From NCBI RefSeq assembly GCF_037055275.1, contig NZ_CP146345.1, positions 31,683 to 95,682 of the forward strand: DNA of 64,000 nucleotides, in the 5' to 3' direction. The notes under the pieces were generated by a model that was not told where the DNA came from, did no database searches, and saw only the letters and a list, made by a program, of their open reading frames with translations. Shown here in pieces: positions 35,259-44,648 of this stretch. Source of the stretch: Pseudomonas sp. ML2-2023-3. Its GTDB lineage: Bacteria > Pseudomonadota > Gammaproteobacteria > Pseudomonadales > Pseudomonadaceae. Position 1 is the stretch's first letter; the number at the start of each line of letters is the position of its first letter. Both the position numbers and the translations under genes were made by a program.

Positions 35259-36104
35259 ATGGATCGTTTGTCTAATTTGCTCTCGCGGTTCGGCGTGCGG
35301 GCCAATCTGTTCTATGACGGCGACCTATGCGGCTCTGCATCTTACGATGGCGCCGAGCGGCGAGGTTATATCCATCTGCTTCAGGCCGGCAGCGTGACGT
35401 TGCTTGGTCCCGATCGCAAGGATTTGCAGCTCACTCGCCCTAGCTTGATTTTTATGCCACGCCCCGCCAAGCATCAATTGTTTGCGGGTGAGTCCGATGG
35501 CGCAAAGTTGTTGTGTGCTTCCATGGAGTTTGAGGGCGGAATTGATAATCCTTTGTCGGCTTCATTACCGGACTGTTTGGTGCTCGCACTCGATGATCTG
35601 CCCATGCTGGCAGACACGTTGGAGTGGATGTTTGCCGAGGCGGCAAATGTGCATTGTGGAAGGGAAGCCGCGCTTGAGCGCTTATTTGAGCTCCTAATCA
35701 TTCTGTTGCTCCGTTACCTGCTCGATCATCACCAGTTGCGCACCGGAATGATGGCTGGACTGGCCGACATGCGGCTTGCCCGATCGCTTTTACAGATGCA
35801 CAACTCCCCGGAACATGCCTGGTCAATAGCAGAGCTGGCCAGTGAGTCAAATATGTCACGCGCTGCGTATGCCGTGCATTTCAAGAGTGTCATCGGACAG
35901 ACGCCTGCTGATTATTTGTTGAGTTGGCGAGTTAGCCTGGCTCAGAAGCTGATGCGAGAAGGGCGCTCGATTACGCTGATTGCAGCTCAAGTCGGCTACG
36001 AAAGTCCTTCGGCGCTGTCTCGCGCATTTAGACGCAAGACGGGGTTGAGCCCTCGTGACTGGTTGAAAGATCTGGCGGGGGAAAATGATGGCAAAAAGGC
36101 CTAA
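35259..36104 (+). CDS. AraC-family regulator, RclR-like, 281 aa
   Basis: N-terminal cupin-type ligand/sensor domain (residues 20-110) and C-terminal double HTH: AWSIAELASESNMSRAAYAVHF and ITLIAAQVGYESPSALSRAFRRKTGLSPRDW. It is followed convergently by an RclC/DUF417 gene, the pairing seen in the E. coli rcl reactive-chlorine resistance locus, so an RclR-like role is inferred. Cysteines occur (LCGSASY, KLLCASME, DCLVLAL, NVHCGRE), but I do not claim they match the redox-sensing Cys of RclR. Confidence 0.7.
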   Translation: MDRLSNLLSRFGVRANLFYDGDLCGSASYDGAERRGYIHLLQAGSVTLLGPDRKDLQLTRPSLIFMPRPAKHQLFAGESDGAKLLCASMEFEGGIDNPLSASLPDCLVLALDDLPMLADTLEWMFAEAANVHCGREAALERLFELLIILLLRYLLDHHQLRTGMMAGLADMRLARSLLQMHNSPEHAWSIAELASESNMSRAAYAVHFKSVIGQTPADYLLSWRVSLAQKLMREGRSITLIAAQVGYESPSALSRAFRRKTGLSPRDWLKDLAGENDGKKA

Positions 36105-36133
36105 GGCATTACTGCCTTAAGCCATTGAAAAAA

Positions 36134-36652
36134 TTATGCATTAATTTTACGTTTTTCCAGTTCAACCAGCGAATGGCCTGCCACAAATATCGAAACAGCA
36201 AGCAACCCTAAGTCTTTAAGCAGAAACTGACCTGGCGCAACGGAAATCGCCGGAAACCCTAAACTAGGCTCAATGACGCCCGGAGTGGAAAACATAAAGC
36301 TAAGGGTTGTGAAGAACAGGCCTGCAGACAGAGCGCCTCCTACCACGGATAGTTTGGGCGACAGCATGCGGCCTGCGATCAGAGTGCCGATCGAAATCTC
36401 TAGTATGCCGAGCAGGCTGGAGAACATGTCGACCGAAAAAATGCTATACACCCATCCCAAAAGCGGGCTGTTGCTCACCAGTGGAACCAGGCCCTCGGCC
36501 TCGTAGTGGGTAAATTTCATGCCGCCGAACCAGAAGTAAATAATAGCGAGAGCCAAGTACGCGCCATAGATACCTAGCCCCATAGTTTTGGTTCCAAGCG
36601 TTAAGTGGGCCTGTACGCTGGACTTCGAGTTTTCAATGCCTATGGTTTTCAT
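36134..36652 (-). CDS. DUF417 inner-membrane protein, RclC/YkgB-like, 172 aa
   Basis: Four hydrophobic segments and the family signature IYFWFGGMKFTHYEAEGLVPLVSNSPLLGW are visible. DUF417/YkgB (RclC) proteins contribute to reactive chlorine and stress resistance in E. coli. Located convergent to the RclR-like regulator (29-base gap), supporting one locus. Together with the downstream detoxification genes it suggests an oxidant-resistance island; activity is not proven. Confidence 0.8.
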   Translation of the reverse strand: MKTIGIENSKSSVQAHLTLGTKTMGLGIYGAYLALAIIYFWFGGMKFTHYEAEGLVPLVSNSPLLGWVYSIFSVDMFSSLLGILEISIGTLIAGRMLSPKLSVVGGALSAGLFFTTLSFMFSTPGVIEPSLGFPAISVAPGQFLLKDLGLLAVSIFVAGHSLVELEKRKINA

Positions 36653-37382
36653 GTCTGAGCTTCCAGTAGTGAGTGAGAGTGTGTTGGCTGCCGAACGCCG
36701 TATGCGTTGGCGATGAGATTATTATGGCTGGCATCTCTAATCAAGAGGCATCAGAAAGTATTGATTTCAGTGCAGATCGTCTTGGGCGGTGCAATTCGCG
36801 ATGAAGGGATCGCCGTGGAGAGCGATGAGTGCACTATTTCGATAAAGGAGTCGTTTTACATAGGTCGATGAAGCGCGTTGCGGCATCGCCTACTGTCATT
36901 TCTCAAATCTGACTATGGGGCTTGGGGCGAAGGGCGGCACTGACTAGGCTTAGAACAGCTACCAACTAGCCGCGCGGCCGCGATGCACAAAGAATGGTAA
37001 CTGAGCCGTGAGTGCGGTGGGCGCCCGCATTTATTTCCAAACCCTACAGATACATCGATCTTCGACTTCAACCGGGCAGATAGCTGTTGCAGCAAGCCTA
37101 TCAATCGACTTTGACGTGTTAAAGAGGATAGGTTTTCCAGGGTTGGGGAACAGCATGCCCTGCAGAACGACACACGTCACTTTTGTTAAATTAATAAGCT
37201 AGCTACCTATTGGGCATAACCTTGCAATTTGCTTCAATTTACGCACATGCACTTGCGACCTCAAAATGCAACGTAAGCCCCGAATATCTCCATTATTGTC
37301 GCCGCCAGCCTTAGTTACAGCTGCTATGATGAATGAGATCGAAAACTGAAATCCCCCACTAGAATTGTTGACTGGAGTCAAA
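36653..37382. other. 730-base gap without a supported gene
   Basis: ORFs here are short and lack ribosome sites. Sequence composition is mixed, with no clear repeat or RNA gene. It probably contains the promoter of the rclC-like gene (near 36653-36730) and, at its right end, that of sdhC. Nothing else is seen. Confidence 0.4.
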
Positions 37383-37757
37383 ATGAATAAAAAGCGGCCG
37401 GTTAATCTTGATATTCGAACCATTCAGCTTCCTCTCACGGCGCTTACATCGATTCTGCACCGGATTTCAGGAATTATGCTCTTTATTTTTCTGGGACTGA
37501 TACTGTATATGCTGAGCAAATCGTTGGAGTCAGAAAAGGGTTTTAATGAAGTCAAGGAGATTTTTTCTTCACCTTTCGGCAAAGTTAGTTTCTGGTTGGT
37601 ATACTCTTCATTTATTTATCATCTCGTAGCCGGAATTCGACACCTAGTTATGGATGTGGGTGTTGGTCATACTTTGAAAGGCAGCAATCGCGCCTCTACT
37701 ATTGTTTTAGTAGTGTCGGGTGTTTTAATGGTTGCTGGCGCCGTATGGATTTGGTAG
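37383..37757 (+). CDS. sdhC: orphan succinate dehydrogenase cytochrome b556 subunit, 124 aa
   Basis: ATG 37383 (MNKKRPVNLD) with GGAG six bases upstream. Very typical pseudomonad SdhC: TSILHRISGIMLF, then FIYHLVAGIRHLVMD with the heme-ligand His, and three hydrophobic helices. No sdhD, sdhA or sdhB follows, so this is an orphan copy. It may supply an inhibitor-resistant subunit to the chromosomal complex II (SdhC is the site of quinone-pocket inhibitors such as promysalin or siccanin); this is speculation from target knowledge. Confidence 0.88.
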   Translation: MNKKRPVNLDIRTIQLPLTALTSILHRISGIMLFIFLGLILYMLSKSLESEKGFNEVKEIFSSPFGKVSFWLVYSSFIYHLVAGIRHLVMDVGVGHTLKGSNRASTIVLVVSGVLMVAGAVWIW

Positions 37758-38617
37758 CTGTGGAGTCGTAATGCGTATTTACAAGGACTAAAAGCGTCCT
37801 TTAAAGCTAACTTACGAAAGTATTTATAATCGACGGTTCACGCTTAAACGGTTGAATCCTTTCGGGCTTCCGAATAGCTGTTAGCTGAAAGCTATCATGA
37901 GCTAAGTTTTCTGTGCATCATCAAATGTGTTAATGGGAGCGCCATAGTACTAGGTACAAATATGGCTCTAGGACAATGTTAGATGTTTTGGATTTTGAGG
38001 CGGATCGCTCTTATCGAAGATCGTCTAATTCGCTCTGAAGCGCAGGTTTTTTGAAACTATCACCTGGTTGGCACACTGTGCGAATCAACATCAGATATGA
38101 GAAAGCCAATCAGGTGAACACTACCCTCGAGGGCTCATCTGTCCAGTTAAAGCCTCGAGTCTTTCTGGGTGCGCAAAAGACAAGAAGGTTATATGGGAAA
38201 ATTATGAGGCCTGGATACCATGCGTCATGGGCGTGCCGATGCTGTGAGTGACAGAGCGAGAAGCAAGTGAAAGTCCCTGAAGTAGGGGCGGGATGCGCCC
38301 GAGTGGCATTTTTTGTCTTAAGGTAGATCGCGTAGCTGTTCTTCAGAATAATCTTCAGAGCGTTGACGACAGCCATCGCTGTGCATTCCTCAAGAATAGA
38401 ATGTGTCGGAAGGGTGGCGTCATTGGTGTTAGTCATCGCTTAGGATTTCTCAATCTGGCTTACACGGGCGCCTGTACCGATATCCCCGCGGATGGCGACG
38501 TATCGATGTTGAATTCCTCGCCAGACGAAGTGCAATGAGCTGCGGCTATAGGCTTGCGCAGCCTTAGATAGCCGGCCGTCGCAGGCGCGCCGGTTGGCCG
38601 GGATCTTCTTCTGCCCG
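37758..38617. other. 860-base gap without a supported gene
   Basis: Only short overlapping ORFs in several frames. A GC-rich segment around 38270-38320 resembles structured RNA (GTGAAAGTCCCTGAAG and GGGGCGGGATGCGCCC), possibly a remnant of an intron or IS. Nothing is supported as a gene. Confidence 0.35.
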
Positions 38618-38893
38618 TCAGGTGTCCGGTCGGAACTCCAGCACGAACGCTACGACCTTTTCGGCGGACATTTCGCACGGCTTCAACAATGTCCTATCTG
38701 ATGTAACGCGGAAGAGGTTGAAGCTGACAATGTCAGTCCCGTCCAACTCCCTGGCGAACAGACTGTTGCGACGTCCGTCCCCAGATCGCCGGACGATCAA
38801 GCTGAAACGCCGGCCTTCATAAGTCCCTTCTCTGTATCCCTCCGCAAGCTTCGCGAAAGCGGCATCGAACTCGGAATGCTCCATGTCATCCAT
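38618..38893 (-). CDS. hypothetical protein, 91 aa
   Basis: ATG 38893, with a possible start at 38884 (MEHSEF); AAGGATGG lies upstream of both. High GC, coherent soluble sequence (FDAAFAKLAEGYREGTYEGRRFSLIVRRSGDG, then FVLEFRPDT). Codon use resembles the following alphaproteobacterial-like stress genes rather than the SdhC gene. No motif recognised. Confidence 0.55.
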   Translation of the reverse strand: MDDMEHSEFDAAFAKLAEGYREGTYEGRRFSLIVRRSGDGRRNSLFARELDGTDIVSFNLFRVTSDRTLLKPCEMSAEKVVAFVLEFRPDT

Positions 38894-39053
38894 CCTTATT
38901 GATAGAACAGAGGCGCGGCGGGTGCGAGACCGCCAGTGCCGGGTCGCGCTAAGGTGCCGGGCAGATTCCTGCAGCCGACGAGGCCCGGGGTGGGCAGGAT
39001 AATTGAGATGTCGGCGCCCGCATGGCTATCAGCGAAGTCGTCCGTCCAGTCTG

Positions 39054-39335
39054 CTAGGCAACGTCCACGCCTTTCCAGAAAGCGATGTAATCCCGGATAC
39101 CCTCGGCATCCGGAGTGGGGGCGGGATAGGTCCAAGCGGCGTTCACGTTGAGCGCGTCACCCGCGCGAACATGAAAGAAGCGCGCGGCGCCTTTGATCGG
39201 ACAGACAGATGTGTGCGGGCTCATCTCAAGCAGGCTCAGGTCGACTCCTGACGGTGGGAAGTAGTGATTTCCCTCGACGATGACTGTTTCGTCGCTTGTG
39301 GCGATAGTAGTGTCTTTCCAGATGGCTGAGACCAA
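39054..39335 (-). CDS. DUF427 protein, 93 aa
   Basis: DUF427 features: IWKDTTIATSDETVIVEGNHYFPPSGV, then CPIKGAARFFHV and a WTYPAPTPDAEGIRDYIAFWKG end. A small beta-rich domain common in soil bacteria with unknown activity. It is in the same orientation as the glutaredoxin gene upstream (67 bases). Confidence 0.8.
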   Translation of the reverse strand: MVSAIWKDTTIATSDETVIVEGNHYFPPSGVDLSLLEMSPHTSVCPIKGAARFFHVRAGDALNVNAAWTYPAPTPDAEGIRDYIAFWKGVDVA

Positions 39336-39402
39336 CGGACTCTCCTTTTGTATTCATCAACCGGCGAAGGCTCGCGGGCTGGCTGCCCCAAGCCGCACCT
39401 CC

Positions 39403-39675
39403 TCAGGTGGCAGGCGGGTTGCGCCCGAGAAGTTTGTCGAGCTCGCCTCTGACATCGAGCGCGAATAGCTCATCGGAGCCACCGATAAGGGTGCCATTGA
39501 TGAAGATCTGCGGCACGGAGCTTCGCCCCGACGCTTCCGCCATGGCCTGCCGGTGAGCCGGATCCGCCTCAATATCGAGCTCCTTCCATCGCACGCCCTT
39601 TTCCTTGAGGAGCGCCTTCGCTCGGCGGCAGAACGGGCACCAATTCGTGGTGTACAGCAATACATCAGTTGTCAT
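39403..39675 (-). CDS. grxC: glutaredoxin 3 (GrxC-type), 90 aa
   Basis: Full-length monothiol/dithiol glutaredoxin with active-site CPFC (in NWCPFCRRAK, residues 12-15), TVPQ-like SVPQIFINGT and GGSDEL. Reduces protein disulfides and mixed disulfides with glutathione. Located among oxidant-defence genes, consistent with thiol repair. Confidence 0.92.
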   Translation of the reverse strand: MTTDVLLYTTNWCPFCRRAKALLKEKGVRWKELDIEADPAHRQAMAEASGRSSVPQIFINGTLIGGSDELFALDVRGELDKLLGRNPPAT

Positions 39676-40075
39676 ATTGCATCTCCGGCAGTTGCACGCG
39701 GATCGCTGTCATGGCGTTGATCTCCAATTCGCGGCGTTCAAAGATGGCGACTGCACCTTGGCCGACATCGGAGCAGATGCTGACGATTGGCCGCTATCCA
39801 GGCGACATGGCCCAAAGTGCTTTCACCGCCAGGCAGAGGCCGCACGCGCCTCCTGTAGCGCCGAGCCGATGCTCTAAGGTAACCGAGCCTCGATTGGGAC
39901 GGAAGCGGTCCCGCTCGAATCGCCCATCATGCTGGTCGAGCATATCAGGACGACGGATAGTGCAGGAACTTTCAAATTGAGCTTGATGTCGAGCCAGGTA
40001 TCGCGAGCGAAGGCGTTCTAGAGGCCGGGGGGTACGAAGACTGTGTTCGGCAAAACGGTTCACGTTGATCGCCAA
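39669..40075 (-). pseudogene. degraded gene upstream of grxC
   Basis: Two adjacent frames (one ending at 39794, one ending at 39669 with ELEINAMTAIRVQLPEMQYDN) together look like one broken protein. The second frame overlaps the grxC start. No intact frame spans 39669-40128. Family not recognised. Confidence 0.35.
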
Positions 40076-40128
40076 AGCTTCCCAGGGCGCACGTCTACGA
40101 TCGGCGCGACGTGAGATAGCTCGCGCCG

Positions 40129-40875
40129 CTAGCCCCCGTAGCGCTCCGTCTTGATGATGGAGGCGTCCAAGCCCGCCAGCAGCGCGCTATCGGTTGCGAT
40201 GTTGACGAATCCGTTAGACCCGCAGACGAACACTTGCGTCGGCTTTCCCTGAAGCCTGGTTAGAATTTCTTGGACCATCATGCCGTCGATCCGTCGCGCA
40301 AAGTCCGATGCGCGAACCGGTTTCTCGCGCGTAATCGCGAGCGCCAGGACGAACGCCGGATCGCTGATTTCGATGCAATGAAGTTCTTCTGAGAAGAGAA
40401 CGTCCTCGGCGGTTCGTGCGGACAGGAGCAACGCTGTCGGAACGGCTTGGGCCAATGCGCGGCGCTGCCGGATCATTGCCATCAACGGCACGAGGCCGGA
40501 GCCTCCCCCGATCAACAGAACCGGATCTATGGCAGGCTCAGGCCAAAGGAAATGGCCACCGAGCGGACCGCGAACTTCGATTTCGTCACCAATCGCCGCG
40601 ATGTCGTGAAAAAACGGCGAAACTTCGGCATCCGGCATGCGCTCGATAGCTATCTCGACGATCGGGGTCGAAACTGCCGATGACGCGATCGAGTAGCTGC
40701 GCATTGCACTGTAGCCGTCGGGCGCGGTCAGCCGGATATCGACGTGCTGACCTGCGGTGTGCGCGAACGGCTTGCTCAACCGAAGGAAGAAGCTCTTGAT
40801 ACTCGGTGTTTGCTGGATGATGTCGTCGATCACGCATGATTGCCACGAACGGACTTGCGCTTCGTTTTCAGTCAT
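40129..40875 (-). CDS. FAD/NAD(P)-binding oxidoreductase (ferredoxin-reductase type), 248 aa
   Basis: ATG 40875 (MTENEAQVRSW). RSYSIASS flavin-binding and LLIGGGSGLVPLMAMI NAD-binding motifs show an FNR-like module; no iron-sulfur domain. Ends with CGSNGFVN. It overlaps the upstream molybdo-oxidoreductase gene by eight bases, so the pair probably forms an electron-transfer unit for methionine sulfoxide or sulfite-type reactions. Confidence 0.85.
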   Translation of the reverse strand: MTENEAQVRSWQSCVIDDIIQQTPSIKSFFLRLSKPFAHTAGQHVDIRLTAPDGYSAMRSYSIASSAVSTPIVEIAIERMPDAEVSPFFHDIAAIGDEIEVRGPLGGHFLWPEPAIDPVLLIGGGSGLVPLMAMIRQRRALAQAVPTALLLSARTAEDVLFSEELHCIEISDPAFVLALAITREKPVRASDFARRIDGMMVQEILTRLQGKPTQVFVCGSNGFVNIATDSALLAGLDASIIKTERYGG

Positions 40876-41470
40876 GGGTGTATCGTTGTTCGCGCCACGG
40901 ATCGCCGTAGATGTGATAGCCGTGCAGCTCCCAAAAGCCGGCCTCGTCACGCGTCGTGAATTGCAGCGCATTCACCCATTTGGCGGATTTCCAGAAGTAA
41001 AGGTGCGGCACTAGAAGACGCGCCGGCCCCCCATGATCGCGGGAAAGTGGCTTGCCCGCATAACTGAGGGCGACCATCGCTTTCCCGGAAAGCAGATCCG
41101 TCAGAGGGACGTTTGTCGAATAATTATCGTAGCAGTGCGCCAAGACGAAATCGGTAGGCCGATCAAGCTCTGCATCTGCAAGGATGTCTTCAATGAGTAC
41201 ACCCTCCCAAACGGTATCCAGTTTGGACCAAGAGGTGACGCAGTGAATATCCTTTGTCACCTGGGTCTTTGGTAGAGTGTTGAATTCGCCCCAATTCCAC
41301 GTTTTGACGGGCTTCGGACCAATTTTGACTGTGAATTTCCAGTCGGAGGGCTCTACCCTCGGCGTAGGGCCGGCCGACAGAACAGGGAAATCCTCCACCA
41401 GATGCTGACCTGGCGGAATCCGATCGGACTGGTCGCCTGAACCGCGACCGGTGAAACCTCTGGTGACCAT
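40868..41470 (-). CDS. sulfite-oxidase-like molybdopterin oxidoreductase, 200 aa
   Basis: Start at ATG 41470 (MVTRGFTGRGSGDQ). Molybdopterin-ligand cysteine appears in IHCVTSWSKLDTVWEGV, followed by GGPARLLVPHLYFWKSAKW, as in the short YedY-like/sulfite oxidase-like proteins. Lacks a signal peptide. It overlaps the flavoreductase gene. In Pseudomonas-type operons such pairs repair oxidised methionine or handle sulfur; here likely an oxidative-stress function. Confidence 0.8.
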   Translation of the reverse strand: MVTRGFTGRGSGDQSDRIPPGQHLVEDFPVLSAGPTPRVEPSDWKFTVKIGPKPVKTWNWGEFNTLPKTQVTKDIHCVTSWSKLDTVWEGVLIEDILADAELDRPTDFVLAHCYDNYSTNVPLTDLLSGKAMVALSYAGKPLSRDHGGPARLLVPHLYFWKSAKWVNALQFTTRDEAGFWELHGYHIYGDPWREQRYTHD

Positions 41471-41937
41471 AGTGACCCCTCTTGCTCGATACGGCAGACC
41501 GAAGCCGGCCTTCATTTCAGTACTCTGCGTAAAGCATTTGCCCGCACATCCGCCGAATAAGCCAATCGACTAAAAATCAGATACAGATGCTCTATCATCG
41601 TAAAAAATCGCGTATCGAACATAGCGTCAGGCCAGCATGATTCCCAATACCCAATGGCTATAGGGTAGATAACCCCAAGGCTGCGTACGCTGATCTGCGG
41701 TATGCGGAGCGGAAGTTGCAGGTTCGCTCTCAAACGGATGGGCAGCGTGCAAAGCTCAAGGCTCACCAGCGCATGGTTGCCCAGTTCGCGCTCGCCGGCA
41801 GCTTGAGTATATTAAGGACGAAATGTCGATCTGATCTATTCTGGCTTCAGGAAATAGGGAAAATAAGGTCGGACGTTCGCGCACCGTCGCGACGCGCGAT
41901 CATCCACTAAGCTTCTGTATCGGGGTTGGAGGATCAG
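41471..41937. other. 470-base gap, no supported gene
   Basis: Only shadow ORFs (for example 41512-41766 minus). It holds the divergent promoter region of the molybdo-oxidoreductase gene and the thioredoxin-like gene. No clear boxes or repeats were identified. Confidence 0.35.
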
Positions 41938-42408
41938 ATGAACGAGATCGAACGACAAGCGCCTGAGCTGCGGGTGCAAAAATGGATTGGCAAAGATGGG
42001 GAAAGTATCGCGCCGTTCAAACTGTCAGATATCGGGCCCGGCCCGAAAATCTTGTTTGCCTTCCAGCATTGGTGCCAAGGTTGCCATTTGCATGGGTTTC
42101 CGACGCTACAAAAGTTGCATGCAGCGTTGAGCTCAAAAGACGTGGGGTTCGCAGTGATCCAGACCGTCTTCGAAGGAACGCATGAGAATACCTTCGAGAA
42201 GTTGCGCGTGAACCAGCTCAAGTATGAGCTTCCTATCGTTTTCGGTCACGACGAGCAACCGACCGGCTCGCCGTTTCCAACCTTCATGGAAGACTACCGC
42301 ACACGAGGAACTCCGTGGTTTACGGTTATCGACGCTGGCGGTAGCATTGTTTTCTCGGACTTCCATCTCGACGCGGAGCGACTAGTGAAGCAACTTGAGC
42401 AAGGTTAA
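41938..42408 (+). CDS. thioredoxin-fold peroxiredoxin/TlpA-like protein, 156 aa
   Basis: ATG 41938 (MNEIERQAPEL) follows GGAGG. Thioredoxin fold: FAFQHWCQGCHLHGFPTL with a CxxC motif (residues about 43-46), then TRGTPWFTVIDAGG with the cis-Pro. The N-terminus and the motif WIGKDGESIAPFKLSDIGP fit a TlpA/AhpC-like protein. It is the only plus-strand gene of the stress island between 39 and 48 kb. Probably thiol-dependent reductase. Confidence 0.85.
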   Translation: MNEIERQAPELRVQKWIGKDGESIAPFKLSDIGPGPKILFAFQHWCQGCHLHGFPTLQKLHAALSSKDVGFAVIQTVFEGTHENTFEKLRVNQLKYELPIVFGHDEQPTGSPFPTFMEDYRTRGTPWFTVIDAGGSIVFSDFHLDAERLVKQLEQG

Positions 42409-42539
42409 TCGTTGGAAGGTGGGCAATCATCCTGATTGCCACCCATCCCCTGATGCCCACTACAGGCGTTGCGCGCTGTAACTCTGTTGATCAGCGTGCG
42501 AAAACCCGGATCCGGATAGGAGGAGCGTCAACGATTGAA

Positions 42540-42737
42540 TCAATCCGTTGGGAGAGGGCGGCTCCGCTCCGTCAGCTCGGCAATAGATAACCCATTCTCG
42601 CCGAGCAACTCTCTGATCCGATCGACGATATGAGCCCCTAGCGCCGCTGTCTTGGTCCCCCCCACAGATTCCCAAGATGCGAGTTCACACGCCGATACCT
42701 CGTGGTCAGCGCCGAAGTGCTTCTGTCGGTATGTCAC
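42540..42737 (-). CDS. small hypothetical protein, 65 aa, possibly truncated
   Basis: The GTG start overlaps the DUF1330 stop (GTGA), which supports expression. The C-terminus (IRELLGENGLSIAELTERS) looks like the beginning of an HTH domain, so this may be a truncated regulator. No full family match seen. Confidence 0.35.
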   Translation of the reverse strand: MTYRQKHFGADHEVSACELASWESVGGTKTAALGAHIVDRIRELLGENGLSIAELTERSRPLPTD

Positions 42738-43024
42738 CGCCGCCCTTCAATGATAAAGGCGCGGTAACGGGAACCGGCAAAGCGTTGAGCAGCGATGGTT
42801 TGGTAGGCGGGACTGTCATACCAGTCGCGAGCGGCCTGCATCGTCGGGAAACGCAAGATTACGGCCCCTTCGATGGGCGGCCCCTCCAAATGCTGGATCG
42901 CGCCATAAGCGGCGAGAAAGGTAACGTCGTGACCATCGAACGATGGTCCGACGCCTGCAGAATAGGTTGCGAGTGCATGTGGGTCGCTGGTTTCTTCCCG
43001 CGTAAAGACGACGAACGCTTCCAT
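42734..43024 (-). CDS. DUF1330 protein, 96 aa
   Basis: ATG 43024 (MEAFVVFTREETSD). DUF1330 pattern: LATYSAGVGPSF, GAIQHLEGPPIEGAVILRFPTMQAARDWYDSPAYQ. A ferredoxin-like dimeric alpha/beta-barrel fold expected. Substrate unknown. It lies between the GlcG-like and the small ORF genes on the same strand. Confidence 0.85.
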   Translation of the reverse strand: MEAFVVFTREETSDPHALATYSAGVGPSFDGHDVTFLAAYGAIQHLEGPPIEGAVILRFPTMQAARDWYDSPAYQTIAAQRFAGSRYRAFIIEGRR

Positions 43025-43085
43025 CATTAGGCCTCTCAAAGGTTGGATCTGTTGGCCATTACCACCGGTGATGGCCTCACAGTCG

Positions 43086-43517
43086 TCAGGCTGGCAACTG
43101 GAACCCGATTTTCATGAGTGCCTCGACGCACGCATCCTGATCCTGCTGATAGTTGCCTCCGGAGATGCCTATGCCGCCGATCAACTTCCCATCCTCCAGA
43201 ATCGGATAACCGCCGCCGACAGCGACCATCCGAGGGCGATAGGCTAGCGGCGCCACTTTTGGATCGTTGGTCACATAGTCGTTCCAGACATGGGTCGGGA
43301 ACCCAAACGAGGCGGAACTCCAGGCCTTGTCGATGGCAACATCGACGGTAAGGAACGGCGCATCGTCGGTGCGCTCGAACGCGCGCAGGTTACCGGTGGC
43401 GTCGACGACGGCGACGGCAGCCGGGATGCCGATGGCACGGGCCGCAGCGAGCGCCGCGTCGATGAGGGCGACTGCGGTTTCGCGGTTGATCGAGGCGGTG
43501 GCAATAGATTTGGTCAT
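43086..43517 (-). CDS. GlcG/HbpS (DUF336) family protein, 143 aa
   Basis: ATG 43517 (MTKSIATASIN) is preferred over the longer frame. GlcG signature: AIGIPAAVAVVDATGNLRAFERTDDAP and GGGYPILEDGKLIGGIGISGG. HbpS-type members bind heme or assist redox sensing; the role here is unproven. It shares the operon orientation with the quinone reductase upstream. Confidence 0.85.
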   Translation of the reverse strand: MTKSIATASINRETAVALIDAALAAARAIGIPAAVAVVDATGNLRAFERTDDAPFLTVDVAIDKAWSSASFGFPTHVWNDYVTNDPKVAPLAYRPRMVAVGGGYPILEDGKLIGGIGISGGNYQQDQDACVEALMKIGFQLPA

Positions 43518-43589
43518 GGGATTCTCATCGCTGGGGCATAACCCGTTCGGCTTTTTGAGGTTGGACAAGATGTTTGGCGATCGCGGTCG

Positions 43590-44603
43590 TTAGAAGCCTT
43601 CGAGGACGATCTTGCCTTTAGCCGCGCCACTTTCGATCAGTGCATGCACCGTCTTCAGATTGGCGGCATTGATCGGCGACAGTCGCCGGGTCAGCGTCGT
43701 GCGGATTTTGCCGTCGTCAACCAGCGCTGCCATCGCATCCAGAATCTCGCCCTGCTCATTCATGTCGGGCGTGCCGTAGATCGACCGCGTGAACATCAGC
43801 TCGTGGTGGATCGACACCGCCTTGCGCTTGAAAACCATGATATCGAATGCCTTGGGATCGTCGATCAGTCCGAACCGTCCTTGTGGGGCGATCAGTTCGG
43901 CGATGTCGGCGACATGTTGCTCGGTATGTGTGGTCGAAAAGACGAAAGCGGGAGCACCGATGCCGAGTTCGGCGATCTGTGGCGCGAGCGGACGAGAATG
44001 GTCGATGACGTGGTGAGCTCCAAGCCCTCTTACCCACTCTTGGGTTTCCGGTCGAGAGGCTGTGGCGATGACGGTGAGGTCCGTGCGCTGTCGCGCGATC
44101 TGGACGGCGATCGACCCAACCCCGCCCGCGCCACCGATGATGAGGATCGCCTCCGCCGCACCGGGTACGGGCTTCGCCACGTCCAGGCGGTCGAACATCG
44201 CCTCCCAGGCCGTCAACGTCGTCAGCGGCAGCGCCGCCGCTTCCGCCCAGGAGAGCGACGCAGGTTTGTGACCGACAATCCGGGCGTCGACGAGATGGAA
44301 CTCCGCATTGGTACCGGGCCGTGTGATCGATCCGGCATAATAGACCTCGTCGCCTAACTCGAACTGCGTGACGTCGGGGCCGACCTCGCGCACAATCCCG
44401 GCGGCATCCCATCCCAGCACCTTCCAATCGCCATCTGCCGGCGGCGTGCTGTTGCGGACCTTGTAGTCGACCGGGTTGACCGAGACGGCCTTCACCTCAA
44501 CCAGGATATCGTATCCTGCAGCGACAGGCCGAGGCAGATTGATGTCGACCAGCGCGGCATCCGCGGCGATGGGTCCCGGAACCTTGTAACCAATGGCTTT
44601 CAT
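43590..44603 (-). CDS. zinc-independent quinone oxidoreductase / MDR-family dehydrogenase, 337 aa
   Basis: MDR fold: PVAAGYDILVEVKAVSVNPVDYKVRN, WDAAGIVREVG, NAD(P)-binding GGAGGVGSIAVQIARQ. No zinc-ligand Cys cluster, so a quinone oxidoreductase/zeta-crystallin-type enzyme. It detoxifies quinones or reactive carbonyls produced by oxidants. Full length. Confidence 0.9.
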   Translation of the reverse strand: MKAIGYKVPGPIAADAALVDINLPRPVAAGYDILVEVKAVSVNPVDYKVRNSTPPADGDWKVLGWDAAGIVREVGPDVTQFELGDEVYYAGSITRPGTNAEFHLVDARIVGHKPASLSWAEAAALPLTTLTAWEAMFDRLDVAKPVPGAAEAILIIGGAGGVGSIAVQIARQRTDLTVIATASRPETQEWVRGLGAHHVIDHSRPLAPQIAELGIGAPAFVFSTTHTEQHVADIAELIAPQGRFGLIDDPKAFDIMVFKRKAVSIHHELMFTRSIYGTPDMNEQGEILDAMAALVDDGKIRTTLTRRLSPINAANLKTVHALIESGAAKGKIVLEGF

Positions 44604-44648
44604 AAATGTCTCCAGCTTGCTTGATCGGATGACGCGAATGCTCGTTAG

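Noticed and set aside
38260..38330. possible group II intron or structured RNA
   Set aside because: Some motifs (GTGAAAGTCCC) suggest it, but there is no reverse transcriptase ORF or recognisable domain V.
43644..44357. 237-codon plus-strand ORF opposite the quinone reductase
   Set aside because: GC-rich antisense shadow of a well-conserved MDR enzyme.
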